The position numbers were made by a program, and so were the translations under genes. A stretch of 64,000 nucleotides of DNA, from contig JAWKRT010000003.1 in NCBI GenBank assembly GCA_041389495.1, positions 310,001-374,000 on the forward strand, read 5' to 3'. Position 1 is the first letter of the stretch. Every line of letters begins with the position of its first letter. This DNA is from Myxococcota bacterium (lineage in GTDB: Bacteria > Myxococcota_A > UBA9160 > UBA4427). Shown here piece by piece: positions 14,862 to 22,778 of this stretch. The notes under the pieces are model-generated. The model ran no database searches. It saw only the letters and a program-made list of their open reading frames with translations, and was not told the DNA's origin.

Positions 14862-15353
14862 GTGCAAGAGACCCCGCCCCCTCACGCCGTTCCCGACGTC
14901 CAGACCGTCAACGAGCTGCTCGACCGAGGCCGCCTGGCGCTCGAGCAGGGGATGCACGCGGAGGCTCTCTCCTATCTCCGTGCGGCCCACGAGCAGGCTC
15001 CCCAGAACGCGCGAATCCGGTCCTTCTACGGCCTCGCGCTCGCGCGCGCGGAGAAGCGCTTCAGCGACGCGGTCGAGCTGTGCAACTCGGCCCTGAAGCA
15101 GGAGTTCTTCAACCCCGCGCTCTACTTCAACGCCGCGCAGGTCTATCTCGAGTTCGACTTCAAGGCCGATGCGATCCGCTGCCTGCGGCGGGGCCTCATG
15201 ATCGACCCCTCCAACACGGCGATCGCGACGCTGCTCGGCGATCTCGGCCGGCGCGGTGGCCCGGTGCTCCGCTTCCTGCCGCGCAGCCACGTGCTCAACG
15301 TGTGGCTCGGCCATGCCCGCCATCGCGTCCGTCTGCTGCGCGTCGCCGCATAG
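14862..15353 (+). CDS. Tetratricopeptide repeat protein
   Basis: A 163-residue soluble protein with about three TPR units: residues 20-50 (ALEQGMHAEALSYLRAAHEQAP), 52-85 (IRSFYGLALARAEKRFSDAVELCNSAL), and 88-120 (ALYFNAAQVYLEFDFKADAIRCLRRGLMIDP). TPRs mediate protein-protein contacts. The basic tail after residue 130 is rich in Arg, His and Leu. The GTG start has a GGAGA site 7 bases upstream; an ATG start would need read-through of the khpA region. No signal peptide. The partner is unknown. Confidence 0.8.
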   Translation: MQETPPPHAVPDVQTVNELLDRGRLALEQGMHAEALSYLRAAHEQAPQNARIRSFYGLALARAEKRFSDAVELCNSALKQEFFNPALYFNAAQVYLEFDFKADAIRCLRRGLMIDPSNTAIATLLGDLGRRGGPVLRFLPRSHVLNVWLGHARHRVRLLRVAA

Positions 15354-15403
15354 CCGCGCGCTCGCGCGTACGGATTCCCGAGGCGATCGCGCCGCCCGCG
15401 TTC

Positions 15404-15432
15404 TTGACTTCGCGATGCCGGCCGAGTATCTA
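15404..15432 (+). promoter_or_regulatory. Sigma-70-like promoter for the bS22 gene
   Basis: TTGACT, 17 bases, TATCTA, 36 bases before the GTG of the 30-residue ribosomal protein gene. The -35 matches five of six consensus bases and the spacing is ideal; the -10 is weaker. Confidence 0.5.
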
Positions 15433-15468
15433 GGGCGCCCCATTCACATCGGGCCGTGAGGACGCGTC

Positions 15469-15561
15469 GTGGGCAGTGTGATCAAGAAGCGCCGCAAGAA
15501 GATGCGAAAGCACAAGAAGCGCAAGCTGCTGCGCCGCGCGCGCCACAAGCGGAAGCGCTAG
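15469..15561 (+). CDS. AURKAIP1/COX24-domain ribosomal protein (bS22-like), 30 residues
   Basis: The protein begins MGSVIKKRRKKMRKHKKRK and is 50% Lys plus Arg with no acidic residues. MGSVIKKRRK is the hallmark of the small bacterial proteins related to mitochondrial mS38 (AURKAIP1/Cox24). The mycobacterial relative bS22 is a structural component of the small ribosomal subunit; the same role here is inference. It is a complete gene with its own sigma-70-like promoter upstream and a perfect terminator downstream, which argues strongly that the tiny frame is real. The GTG start fits the family N-terminus exactly. Confidence 0.85.
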   Translation: MGSVIKKRRKKMRKHKKRKLLRRARHKRKR

Positions 15562-15618
15562 CCAGGCCCGTGACATCGACGTCCGCGCACGACGCGCGGA
15601 CGATCGGGATCCCGACGA

Positions 15619-15656
15619 CGCGCCGCACTCCACCGAGTGCGGCGCGTTTTCTTTTC
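15619..15656 (+). terminator. Intrinsic terminator after the bS22 gene
   Basis: A perfect 12-bp stem (15619-15630 with 15635-15646) around the loop CACC, followed directly by TTTTCTTTT. One of the clearest rho-independent terminators in the window. Confidence 0.93.
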
Positions 15657-15756
15657 GCGCCGCGCGGAGTCGCGCTTCGTCGAACGAGTTGTCGATCGAT
15701 CGAGTCGGTCGGCCGCAAATTTGTCGTCCATCACGTTGTTTTTTTTGGTGTTTCAC

Positions 15757-15785
15757 TTGACGATGCGGAAAATCAGGTGTTAGCG
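15757..15785 (+). promoter_or_regulatory. Promoter of the lysine-rich histone-like gene, with AT-rich upstream island
   Basis: TTGACG, 17 bases, TTAGCG. It stands in the only markedly AT-rich stretch of the window (about 15710-15790), including a run of eight T just upstream that could act as an UP element. The gene starts 160 bp downstream, so the leader would be long. The -10 match is weak. Confidence 0.45.
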
Positions 15786-15948
15786 TCAGCCGCAACACTG
15801 GCTGGAGTCTCTTGGTTTGCAGTGCGAAGGCGGACGAGTTGCCTTCAAGCTGCAAGTCGCAGCCACCGAAAGAGGGCGACCAGCTCGAAGCTGATCACCC
15901 GAATTCCGGCTGAATGAGCTCGAGCCAATTGAGGGGGGTGACCCGACA

Positions 15949-16122
15949 ATGGCAGCTCGGAAGAAGGCCACGAAGAAGAAGGCCACGAAGAAGAAGGCGA
16001 CCAAGAAGAAGGCCACGCGCAAGAAGGCGGGCCGCAAGAAGGCGGGCCGCAAGAAGGCCGGTCGCAAGAAGGCGACCCGCAAGAAGGCCGGCCGGAAGAA
16101 GGCTCGCCGCAAGAAGAAGTAG
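15949..16122 (+). CDS. Histone H1-like lysine-rich DNA-binding protein, 57 residues
   Basis: After MAAR the protein consists of repeated KKAT, KKAG and RKKAG units and ends KKARRKKK: more than half of the residues are Lys or Arg, the rest Ala, Thr and Gly. This matches the C-terminal domains of eukaryotic H1 and bacterial Hc1/Hc2, AlgP and similar nucleoid proteins, which bind and compact DNA. It has its own promoter region and a strong terminator, so it is monocistronic. The repeats are nearly identical at DNA level (AAGAAGGCC-type units), so copy number could vary between strains. A GAGGGGGG ribosome site lies 11 bases before the ATG. Confidence 0.88.
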   Translation: MAARKKATKKKATKKKATKKKATRKKAGRKKAGRKKAGRKKATRKKAGRKKARRKKK

Positions 16123-16163
16123 GTTCGCCTACTGCGGCGCTTTCCTCAGGGAAGCCGAAAGGA

Positions 16164-16201
16164 CCCCGGCCGGCTGCCGAAGCCGGCCGGGGTTTCCTTT
16201 T
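16164..16201 (+). terminator. Intrinsic terminator after the histone-like gene
   Basis: A 12-bp perfect stem (16164-16175 with 16181-16192), 5-base loop GCCGA, followed by TTTCCTTTT. Confidence 0.92.
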
Positions 16202-16359
16202 CGCGCCCGCAGTGTGCGCGGCCGGGTCGCGGCGGCGCTGCTACGCTGCGCGCCCGCTCGGAAGGTCCCGGCGCCCGGGACCCGCCCATTCCTGGAACTT
16301 CCTCGCCATCGGCGCCCGGCCACGGGCTCCCGGGGGCTCGAGGACGAAAGAGGCAACGC

Positions 16360-16569
16360 ATGGCGCGCATCACGGTCGAGGACTGCACGGAGAAGGTTCC
16401 CAATCGCTTCCATCTCGTGCAGATGGCGGCGATCCGGACGAAGCAGCTGAAGAAGGGGTCGCAGGCGCTCGTGCAGGCCGAGGGGAACAAGGAGGTCGTG
16501 ACGGCCCTGCGCGAGATCGCGGCCGGCCACGTCCGGCCCGACTACCCGGAGACGGCGCGCGAGGAGTAG
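16360..16569 (+). CDS. rpoZ: RNA polymerase omega subunit
   Basis: A 69-residue protein beginning MARITVEDCTEKVPNRFHLVQMAAIRTKQL, the typical RpoZ N-terminus with the NRF and RTKQL core-binding stretch. Omega helps assemble and stabilise RNA polymerase by holding the beta-prime C-terminus. It is slightly shorter than E. coli omega but normal for deltaproteobacteria. It is separated from the upstream histone-like gene by a terminator. A TACGCT -10-like hexamer lies near 16240. It is not linked to gmk or spoT here. Confidence 0.94.
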   Translation: MARITVEDCTEKVPNRFHLVQMAAIRTKQLKKGSQALVQAEGNKEVVTALREIAAGHVRPDYPETAREE

Positions 16570-16575
16570 CCGCGC

Positions 16576-17859
16576 CTACGCGCGCTCGACCGGAAGCTCG
16601 ACCTGCACGGTCGTGCCGCAGCCGACGTCGCTGTCGAGGCTCAGCTGTCCGTCGAGCAGCACCACGAGGTCGCGCACGAGCGAGAGCCCGAGTCCCGCTC
16701 CTCGATAGGCCGACGATGCGTGCGCGTCGACCTGGAAGAACTCGTCGAACACGTACTGGCGGTCGTCCGCGCAGATCCCGATGCCGGTGTCCGAGACGCG
16801 GCACACGAGGGTCTCGCCCTCGAGGTGCGCGCCGATCGTGACCGTCCCCTTCGGCGTGAACTTGACCGCGTTCTCGAGCAGCAGGAAGAGGACCTGGTTG
16901 ATCTTGGCCAGGTCGGTCCGGATCTTCGGCAGCGCGGGGTCGACGTCCTTCACGATCTCGAGGGGCTTGTCGCCGATCGAGTCCTGCACGCTGAAGATCG
17001 CCTCCTCGACGACCTCCGCGACGTTGACGTCCTGCACCTCGAGCGGCAGCTCGTTCTGCTTGATCCGCCACAGGTCGAGGATGTTCTGGAGCGTGCGCTG
17101 GAACGCGGTGCCCTCGTCGAGGGCGGTGCGCAGGCTCTCCTTCGACGCGTCCGAGATGCGTTCGTTCTCGCCCGCGAGCACCCCGATGATCGCCTCGATG
17201 ATGCTGTTGAGGGGCGTCCGCAGCTCGCGCGACATCTTCTCGATGAAGTCGTTCTTGAGCTTCTCGATCTTGCCGAGCTTCTCGTTGCTGCGGAGCAGCT
17301 CGATGTCCTGCGCGAAGAGGGCCTCGGAGAGCCGCAGCAGCTCGTCGCCGCCGGGGTTCGGCGCAACGCCGGGAGCCGGGCGGGCGACGGGAGGTGCGGG
17401 CGCATTCGCCTCGCTCGCGCGCGTCGCGATCCTCGCGTGGTCGAGGCGCAGCGCGAGATGCTCGGCATAGCTCGTGAGGGTCGCGGCCACGCTCTTCGTG
17501 AGCGTGTGCGGCGCGCCGACGACGAGGGCGCCGAGCGCGCGTCCGTCCCACGCGAGCGGGAGGACGATCGTCTCGGCGGCACCGCGGCGGCCGAGCTCGG
17601 GCAGCGGTGCGGCGAGGCGACGGTCGGCCCCGGCGATGGCGTCGTCGACCAGGGGGAGGGCGGCGGCCGCCGCCGCCTTCGCGGCGTCGGCGGCGGCGAA
17701 CCCGGCCGCGGCGCGCAGGCGCGTCGGGGCCTCGCGGCTGTCGTCGCCGGGAACGGCGGCGAACACGAGCGCGCATCCGCCGCCGACGAGGTCCGCCACG
17801 TGCGTGGCGGCCGCGCGGAGCGCGGAGGCGAGCTGCGTCGATCGATCGCTCTGCGACAT
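16576..17859 (-). CDS. Sensor histidine kinase homologue lacking the phospho-acceptor His
   Basis: A 427-residue soluble protein: a GAF-like N-terminal domain (about 20-165), a coiled linker, a HisKA-like helix pair (about 200-270) and a HATPase domain (about 310-425). The ATPase boxes are intact: N box LLLENAVKFTP, G1 DTGIGI, G2 GAGLGLSL. The H box reads MSRELRTPLNSI, where the His of SHELRTPLN is replaced by Arg211 (codon CGC instead of CAC). It probably cannot autophosphorylate in the standard way and may act as a regulator or partner of another kinase. It lies 54 bp downstream of the pilT/pilU-like gene on the same strand, so they are likely co-transcribed. Confidence 0.88.
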   Translation of the reverse strand: MSQSDRSTQLASALRAAATHVADLVGGGCALVFAAVPGDDSREAPTRLRAAAGFAAADAAKAAAAAALPLVDDAIAGADRRLAAPLPELGRRGAAETIVLPLAWDGRALGALVVGAPHTLTKSVAATLTSYAEHLALRLDHARIATRASEANAPAPPVARPAPGVAPNPGGDELLRLSEALFAQDIELLRSNEKLGKIEKLKNDFIEKMSRELRTPLNSIIEAIIGVLAGENERISDASKESLRTALDEGTAFQRTLQNILDLWRIKQNELPLEVQDVNVAEVVEEAIFSVQDSIGDKPLEIVKDVDPALPKIRTDLAKINQVLFLLLENAVKFTPKGTVTIGAHLEGETLVCRVSDTGIGICADDRQYVFDEFFQVDAHASSAYRGAGLGLSLVRDLVVLLDGQLSLDSDVGCGTTVQVELPVERA

Positions 17860-17913
17860 CCCGGTGTCTCTGGCCTCGTGGTCGGCGGTGCGTGTGGGCG
17901 CGGGGGGCGGGGC

Positions 17914-19059
17914 CTAGAAGCGGTCGGTCGTCTCGGTGTCGAAGGGCGTCTCCGGCTTCGCCTCGTCCTCGGGCTCGTCCTCGAAGCTGCCCTCCATCTC
18001 GAGCTTCGTCTGGAAGTCGGCGGGGTTCGACGCGGCGTTCAGCGCCGCCTCGTGCGAGATCTTGTTGGCGCGCAGCAGGTCGAGCAGGTGCTGGTCGAAC
18101 GTCTGCATGCCGTCGCCGCGCGCGCGCCCCACCAGCTCGGTGATCTCGTGCGTGCGCGCCGGGTCCTTGACGCACTCCTGGATCGTCCGGGTCGAGCGCA
18201 TCACCTCGACGGCCGGAACGCGGCCCGTCTGCTTCTTGTTGACCAGCAGGCGCAGCGACACGATCGCCTTCAAGTTGTCCGCGAGGCGCGCGCGCACCTG
18301 GAGCTGCTCGTCGTGGGGGAAGAACGAGACGAGGCGGCTGATCGTCGAGGCCACGTCGGCCGTGTGGATCGTCGAGAACACGAGGTGGCCGGTCTCGGCG
18401 GCCTTGAGCGACGTGTCCACCGTCTCGAGGTCGCGCATCTCGCCGACCATGATGACGTCCGGATCCTGTCGCAGCGCGGCCCGCAGCGCGTCGGGAAAGC
18501 CGGCCGTGTCCGTGCCGATCTCGCGCTGCGTGATGATGCTCTTCTCGTGGCGGAAGACGAACTCGATCGGGTCCTCGATCGTGACGATCTTGGCCTTCCG
18601 CTGCTTGTTGATCACGTCGATCATCGCCGCGAGCGTCGTCGACTTGCCCATGCCGGTCGCGCCCGTGACGAGCACGTAGCCGCGGCGGAGGTTCGCGATG
18701 TCGCGCAGCGCGTTCGGGAGGTTCAGGTCCTCGAACGTCTTGATCTCCGGCGGGATGACGCGGAGCACGACGTTGAAGCACCGGCGCTGGCGCGAGATGT
18801 TGACGCGGAACCGGCCCTCGTCGGGAAGCTCGAACGCGAGATCGCGTTCGTTGAAGCCGTCGTCGGCGGACTCGGGCTCGCCTTCGAGGAGGATGCGAAC
18901 GATCTCCTCGGTGTCCTTCGCGGTGAGGACCTTGTATCGGAGCTCGACGAGATCGCCGTGGAAGCGGTAGAGCGGGAGGTAGCCGACCTGGAAGTGGATG
19001 TCGGAGGCACCCTTCTCGAGGCCCAGCCGAAGAAGTCGAAACAGCTTGTCCCGTTCCAT
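17914..19059 (-). CDS. Twitching-motility ATPase of the PilT/PilU family
   Basis: A 381-residue hexameric secretion-type ATPase that powers retraction of type IV pili. Visible: an N-terminal PAS-like domain with GASDIHF, Walker A GATGMGKST (Lys139), Asp box IVTIEDPIEFVFRH, Walker B DPDVIMVGEMRD, and His box HLVFSTIHTAD. The acidic C-terminal tail (about 355-381, ending TPFDTETTDRF) and the length are more like PilU than the usual 345-residue PilT, but I cannot decide from sequence alone. No pilus structural genes are in the window. Confidence 0.92.
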   Translation of the reverse strand: MERDKLFRLLRLGLEKGASDIHFQVGYLPLYRFHGDLVELRYKVLTAKDTEEIVRILLEGEPESADDGFNERDLAFELPDEGRFRVNISRQRRCFNVVLRVIPPEIKTFEDLNLPNALRDIANLRRGYVLVTGATGMGKSTTLAAMIDVINKQRKAKIVTIEDPIEFVFRHEKSIITQREIGTDTAGFPDALRAALRQDPDVIMVGEMRDLETVDTSLKAAETGHLVFSTIHTADVASTISRLVSFFPHDEQLQVRARLADNLKAIVSLRLLVNKKQTGRVPAVEVMRSTRTIQECVKDPARTHEITELVGRARGDGMQTFDQHLLDLLRANKISHEAALNAASNPADFQTKLEMEGSFEDEPEDEAKPETPFDTETTDRF

Positions 19060-19239
19060 CGCCGACTCGACCTCCGACCGCGCGCTTCGGGCCGCACGGC
19101 GCGCCGGTGCCGGCGCGCCCGCGGATGCACGCCCGTGGGTATCGGCGCTCCCCCGGTCGGCTTGACCTCGTTCCTCGCGCGACCCCCGCGCATGCGAGTC
19201 GCGCGGCCCGCGCCGTTCGCTCCGCTATGTTGCGCCCCC

Positions 19240-19800
19240 ATGCGACGCGATCCGCGCAGTCGGCGAACGCGCTCCCGCGCCGTGGCGTGCGCGTCGCGGC
19301 GAGGGGCCGTCGGCGCCCTTGCCGGGCTCGCGGTCGCGGTGCTCGCGATCGGCGCCGCCCGGGCCGAGCCGGGAAGCGAGCCCGCCTCACCGCCCGCGCC
19401 CGAAGCCGGCGCGCGATCCGACTCCGACGCGGCGCCGGCCATCGACCTCGACCGGCTCCTCACGCTCCCCGACTCGTACAGCGCCGACGGCGAGCGCCGC
19501 GGAGGCGTCACGCGCGGCGAGTGGCGGCAGCGCTTCTCCGAGGCGGCCGAGCGGCTGGCCACGGCGGAGGAGGAGGTCGGGCGGCTGCAATCGAAGCTCT
19601 CCGACGCGGCCGAGGTCGGGGGCTGGCAGGCCGGCGCGCCCGGGCTCACGAACCCCGACCCGCAGAACAACACGCTGCACTTCAAGCTGCGGCAGGACCT
19701 CCGGCGCGCGCGCGAGGAGCTGGCGGAGGCGAAACGCCGCTCGCTCGACCTCGCGCTGCAGGCCGATCTCGCGGCCGTGCCCGCGGAGTGGCGGGAGTAG
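19240..19800 (+). CDS. Exported coiled-coil protein of unknown function
   Basis: A 186-residue protein with an arginine-rich N-terminus and a hydrophobic signal sequence (GALAGLAVAVLAIGAARA, about residues 24-41). A proline-alanine linker follows, then two charged helical stretches (about 90-125 and 150-180) with heptad-like spacing that suggest a coiled coil. I do not recognise the family. The start ATG lies only 8 bases after a TATGTT hexamer, and there is no ribosome site, so the transcript may be leaderless. It is divergent from the pilT/pilU-like gene. Confidence 0.65.
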   Translation: MRRDPRSRRTRSRAVACASRRGAVGALAGLAVAVLAIGAARAEPGSEPASPPAPEAGARSDSDAAPAIDLDRLLTLPDSYSADGERRGGVTRGEWRQRFSEAAERLATAEEEVGRLQSKLSDAAEVGGWQAGAPGLTNPDPQNNTLHFKLRQDLRRAREELAEAKRRSLDLALQADLAAVPAEWRE

Positions 19801-19935
19801 GCCGGCGCCCGGCGGCCCGGCGCCGGGCCGCCGCGAATCGTTGCGGATGCCTTTGCGGCGCGACGGGCCGCGGCTAACGTCCGCCCGCCCGGGACGAGCC
19901 CTGGGACAGCCCGGACGGGGAGGGGAGCGAGCAGC

Positions 19936-20100
19936 ATGAGCGACCAGCACGGAACCGACGGCGACGAGCCCCGCGGCACGTACGACCTCGCGTCGAAGCT
20001 CTACGTGATCGGCGGCATCCCGTTCATGATCGTGTTCTTCGTCGGCCTCTTCCTCCTCGTCGGGACCTGCGACGGCGCCGGCGTCGGCATCAGCGCCTAA
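19936..20100 (+). CDS. Small single-pass membrane protein, 54 residues
   Basis: Sequence plan: a hydrophilic acidic N-terminus (MSDQHGTDGDEPRG), then one transmembrane helix (GGIPFMIVFFVGLFLLVGTC, about residues 26-45) and a short tail. A GGGGAGCGAGC stretch 5-15 bases upstream can serve as ribosome site. Codon choice is as GC-biased in the third position as in neighbouring genes, which supports it being real. No family is recognised. Its position between an exported coiled-coil protein and a lipoprotein hints at an envelope role. Confidence 0.65.
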   Translation: MSDQHGTDGDEPRGTYDLASKLYVIGGIPFMIVFFVGLFLLVGTCDGAGVGISA

Positions 20101-20299
20101 CATCGCTGCCTCTCGCGCTCCCGCGTTCCGGGTGGCGCGCCGCCGGGTTCGGCAGCGCGCCTGCGCATGCGTGAGCGCGCAGCGCACGGGCAACGGCGCC
20201 CGGCGCGCTCGCCTGGCGTGGGCACGTCTCCCGAAAAGTCTCGTTCGTTCCGGTACTTAGACTCAACTGCCCGCGCTTCGGCGACGATGTGGCGGGGGC

Positions 20300-21043
20300 A
20301 TGTCGCCCCCCGTCTCCGATGGCCGCGTCCCCTCGCGATCCCACGAGCGATTCCGCAGTGCGGTGCTCGCGGCGGCCGTCGTCCTCGCGCTCGGCTGCGC
20401 GGGATTCCCTCTCGATCTCTCGGTGCGCCGCGCGTACGACTACTTCGCGAGCCCCGATCTCGACGACCCGTGGAGCCCCAAGATCGCCGGCTGGCAGCGC
20501 CGCGAGCTGGCCGATGCACCGCAGGTGGACGGTCCCGCGGCCGTGGGCGGAGCGGGTGGAGCGATCGGCGAGCCCGGCGAGGACGAAGGCGTCCTTCGCG
20601 CCCGGTACGCGACGTTCCGCGCCGAGCGGCGCCGCGAGATGGCGCGCGAGTTCGCGGACTGGATCCAGAGCGAGGCGAAGCAGCACTACATCCCCGACGG
20701 TCCGATCGACCACTGGGCGACGCTCGAGGAGACGCTCCGCCGCGGCGGCGACGACTGCGACGGTCTCGAGCTGCTGGTCTTCCACGGCCTCCGGGATCTC
20801 GGCTTCGCCGAGAGCGAGGTCTTCCGCGCGATCGTCTACCGGCCCGAGGACGGTCAGCACCACATGGTCACGATGTGGTTCGAGGATGCCGCCGATCCGT
20901 GGGTGATCGATCCGACCGGAGCGATGACCCAGGGCATGCACCGCATGTCGCAGATCCCGGGCTGGGTTCCGCTCAAGGTGTTCAGCGACGAGCGCGAGTA
21001 CACCGCGCGCCCGGTCGCGCGCCGCGATCTCGCCGCGCGCTAG
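20300..21043 (+). CDS. Transglutaminase-like cysteine peptidase lipoprotein
   Basis: A 247-residue protein with a lipoprotein signal (VLALGCAG, cleavage before the Cys near residue 34). The C-terminal half has the bacterial transglutaminase-like (BTLCP, COG3672 type) pattern: Cys153 in GGDDCDGLELL, a His pair 187-188 in QHHMVTMWF, and an Asp in WVIDPTGA. BTLCP proteins are predicted peptidases; the best-studied relative is the LapG protease, controlled by c-di-GMP. The start ATG follows GGCGGGGG. It is followed by a queuosine-precursor transporter gene, probably unrelated in function. Confidence 0.78.
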   Translation: MSPPVSDGRVPSRSHERFRSAVLAAAVVLALGCAGFPLDLSVRRAYDYFASPDLDDPWSPKIAGWQRRELADAPQVDGPAAVGGAGGAIGEPGEDEGVLRARYATFRAERRREMAREFADWIQSEAKQHYIPDGPIDHWATLEETLRRGGDDCDGLELLVFHGLRDLGFAESEVFRAIVYRPEDGQHHMVTMWFEDAADPWVIDPTGAMTQGMHRMSQIPGWVPLKVFSDEREYTARPVARRDLAAR

Positions 21044-21123
21044 CCCGCCCCGTCGAGATTCGCGGCCTTCGCCCGCCGGCACCCGTCGTGGTCCGCGTGC
21101 GCGAGGCGGCTACCCTGCGCGCG

Positions 21124-21921
21124 ATGGGGGAGCCGGCGCTGCATCCGATCGAGGCGTCCACGCTGCACGCGCGGCGTGAGCGCGTCTTCCTCGTCCTCGC
21201 CGGCACGTTCCTCGGCTCGATGACGATGCTGAACATCCTCGGCGTCGCACGCTTCATCGACATGTCGTTCGAGGTCGCCGGCGTGCACGTGCCGCTCGTG
21301 CTCGCGGTCGGCGTGCTGCCCTATCCGCTCACCTTCCTCTGCACCGACTTCATCAGCGAGATCTACGGCCGAAGGCGCGCGAACTTCGTCGTGTGGGTGG
21401 GGCTCGGCCTGAACGCGTGGGTCGTCTTCGTGCTGTGGGTGGGGGGCGAGCTGCCGCCGGTGCCGGTGTTCGACGCCGCCACGGGGCTTCCCCCGCCCGA
21501 CGACTACACGTTCGCGTTCTATCGCATCCGCCAGCTGACGCTCGGTGCCGTCGCGGCCTCGATGCTCGCGTACCTCGCCGCGCAGTTCTGCGACGTGTAC
21601 CTGTTCCACTTCTGGAAGCGGCTCACGAACGGGCGTCACCTCTGGCTGCGCAACAACGGCTCCACCATGGTGAGCCAGCTCGTCGACACGACGGCGGTCA
21701 TCACGATCACGCACTTCTGGGCGGGTGGCATCCCGGTGCGCCCCGACGCGCCCATCTGGCCGCAGCTCGGCGTGTTCATCGGCTCGGGCTACGCCTTCAA
21801 GTTCGTCGTCGCCGCGCTCGACACGCTGCCGTTCTACGTCGGTGTCCGCTGGCTCTCGCACTACCTCGAGATCGACCCGAACGAAGAGCACGGCAGCTCC
21901 GACGCCGAGGCCTGGGGATGA
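21124..21921 (+). CDS. Queuosine precursor transporter (YhhQ/DUF165 family)
   Basis: A 265-residue inner-membrane protein with about six helices. Family landmarks are PLTFLCTDFISEIYGRRRAN, the LRNNGSTMVSQLVDT segment and the KFVVAALDTLPFY end. E. coli YhhQ imports preQ0/preQ1 for queuosine synthesis in tRNA. The ATG is only 7 bases after a TACCCT hexamer and lacks a ribosome site, consistent with leaderless transcription. Its TGA overlaps the ATG of the amidase gene. Confidence 0.88.
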   Translation: MGEPALHPIEASTLHARRERVFLVLAGTFLGSMTMLNILGVARFIDMSFEVAGVHVPLVLAVGVLPYPLTFLCTDFISEIYGRRRANFVVWVGLGLNAWVVFVLWVGGELPPVPVFDAATGLPPPDDYTFAFYRIRQLTLGAVAASMLAYLAAQFCDVYLFHFWKRLTNGRHLWLRNNGSTMVSQLVDTTAVITITHFWAGGIPVRPDAPIWPQLGVFIGSGYAFKFVVAALDTLPFYVGVRWLSHYLEIDPNEEHGSSDAEAWG

Positions 21922-22730
21922 GGCGCATCGGGCTCGCGGTCGCGCTCGGCGCGGCGCTCGCATGCTGCGGCGGCACCCCCGGTGGCGCGGCCGGCCCGCC
22001 GCCCGTCGACGCGCCGCCGACCGACCGCTTCGACGCGATCGTGATCGACGCCGGGCACGGCGGCGAGGACGAGGGCGCCCGCGGCCCGGCCGGCTCGCGC
22101 GAGAAGGACGTCGTGTTCGACGTCGCGCAACGGCTAGCGCGCCGGCTGCGCGATCGCGGGCTTCGCGTCGTGATGACGCGCGACCGCGACGTGTTCGTGC
22201 CCCTCGAGACGCGAACCATGCTCGCCAACGACGCGCACACCGATCTGTTCATCTCGATCCACGCGAACGCCGCGCCGAGCCATTCGCCGCGCGGCATCGA
22301 GGTGTTCTTCGCGTCGCTCGACGCGACCGACGAGCGCGCGCGCGAGGTCGCCGAGCGCGAGAACAGCGCCTTCGGTGCGGCCGGCACGCCGCCCTCGCCG
22401 GACGATCCGCTCGTCGCCATCATCGGCGACATGATCGTCGCGGACACGATGCGCGAAGCGAGCGCCTTCGCGAAGCTCGCGCAGGAGCGCCTCGACGACC
22501 TCGACGACGTCCCCTCGCGCGGAGTGAAGCAGGCGCCCTTCGTCGTGCTGCTCGGCGTGCAGGCCCCCGCGGTGCTCGTCGAGATCGGCTTTCTCAGCAA
22601 CCCGACCGAGGAGCGTACGCTGCGGCGCGAAGAGCGCCGCGAGGCGATCGCCGCCGCGCTCGAGCGCGCCGTCGCCGCCTACGGCGAGCGGTACGATGCG
22701 ACGCGCGGCGCGACCGCGCACGGGCGCTGA
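21918..22730 (+). CDS. N-acetylmuramoyl-L-alanine amidase (Amidase_3)
   Basis: A 270-residue lipoprotein-like protein: signal with a CC pair (ALACCGG near residue 15), then a zinc amidase domain. Metal and catalytic residues are in place: His in IDAGHGGED, Glu in SREKDVVFDV, His in ISIHANA, and Glu in LVEIGFLSN. These AmiC-type enzymes cut the bond between muramic acid and the stem peptide during cell separation. No AMIN or SPOR domain is present. It overlaps the transporter gene by 4 bp. Confidence 0.92.
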   Translation: MRRIGLAVALGAALACCGGTPGGAAGPPPVDAPPTDRFDAIVIDAGHGGEDEGARGPAGSREKDVVFDVAQRLARRLRDRGLRVVMTRDRDVFVPLETRTMLANDAHTDLFISIHANAAPSHSPRGIEVFFASLDATDERAREVAERENSAFGAAGTPPSPDDPLVAIIGDMIVADTMREASAFAKLAQERLDDLDDVPSRGVKQAPFVVLLGVQAPAVLVEIGFLSNPTEERTLRREERREAIAAALERAVAAYGERYDATRGATAHGR

Positions 22731-22778
22731 GCCGGAGCGCGCCGCCACCGGGACACGTGCGACCAGGAGGATTCCGCG

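Noticed and set aside
15786..16112. Minus-strand frame encoding repeated FFRPAFLRVAF units, looking like a membrane repeat protein
   Set aside because: It is the exact complement of the lysine-rich repeats. The plus strand has a ribosome site, promoter and terminator; the minus strand has none.
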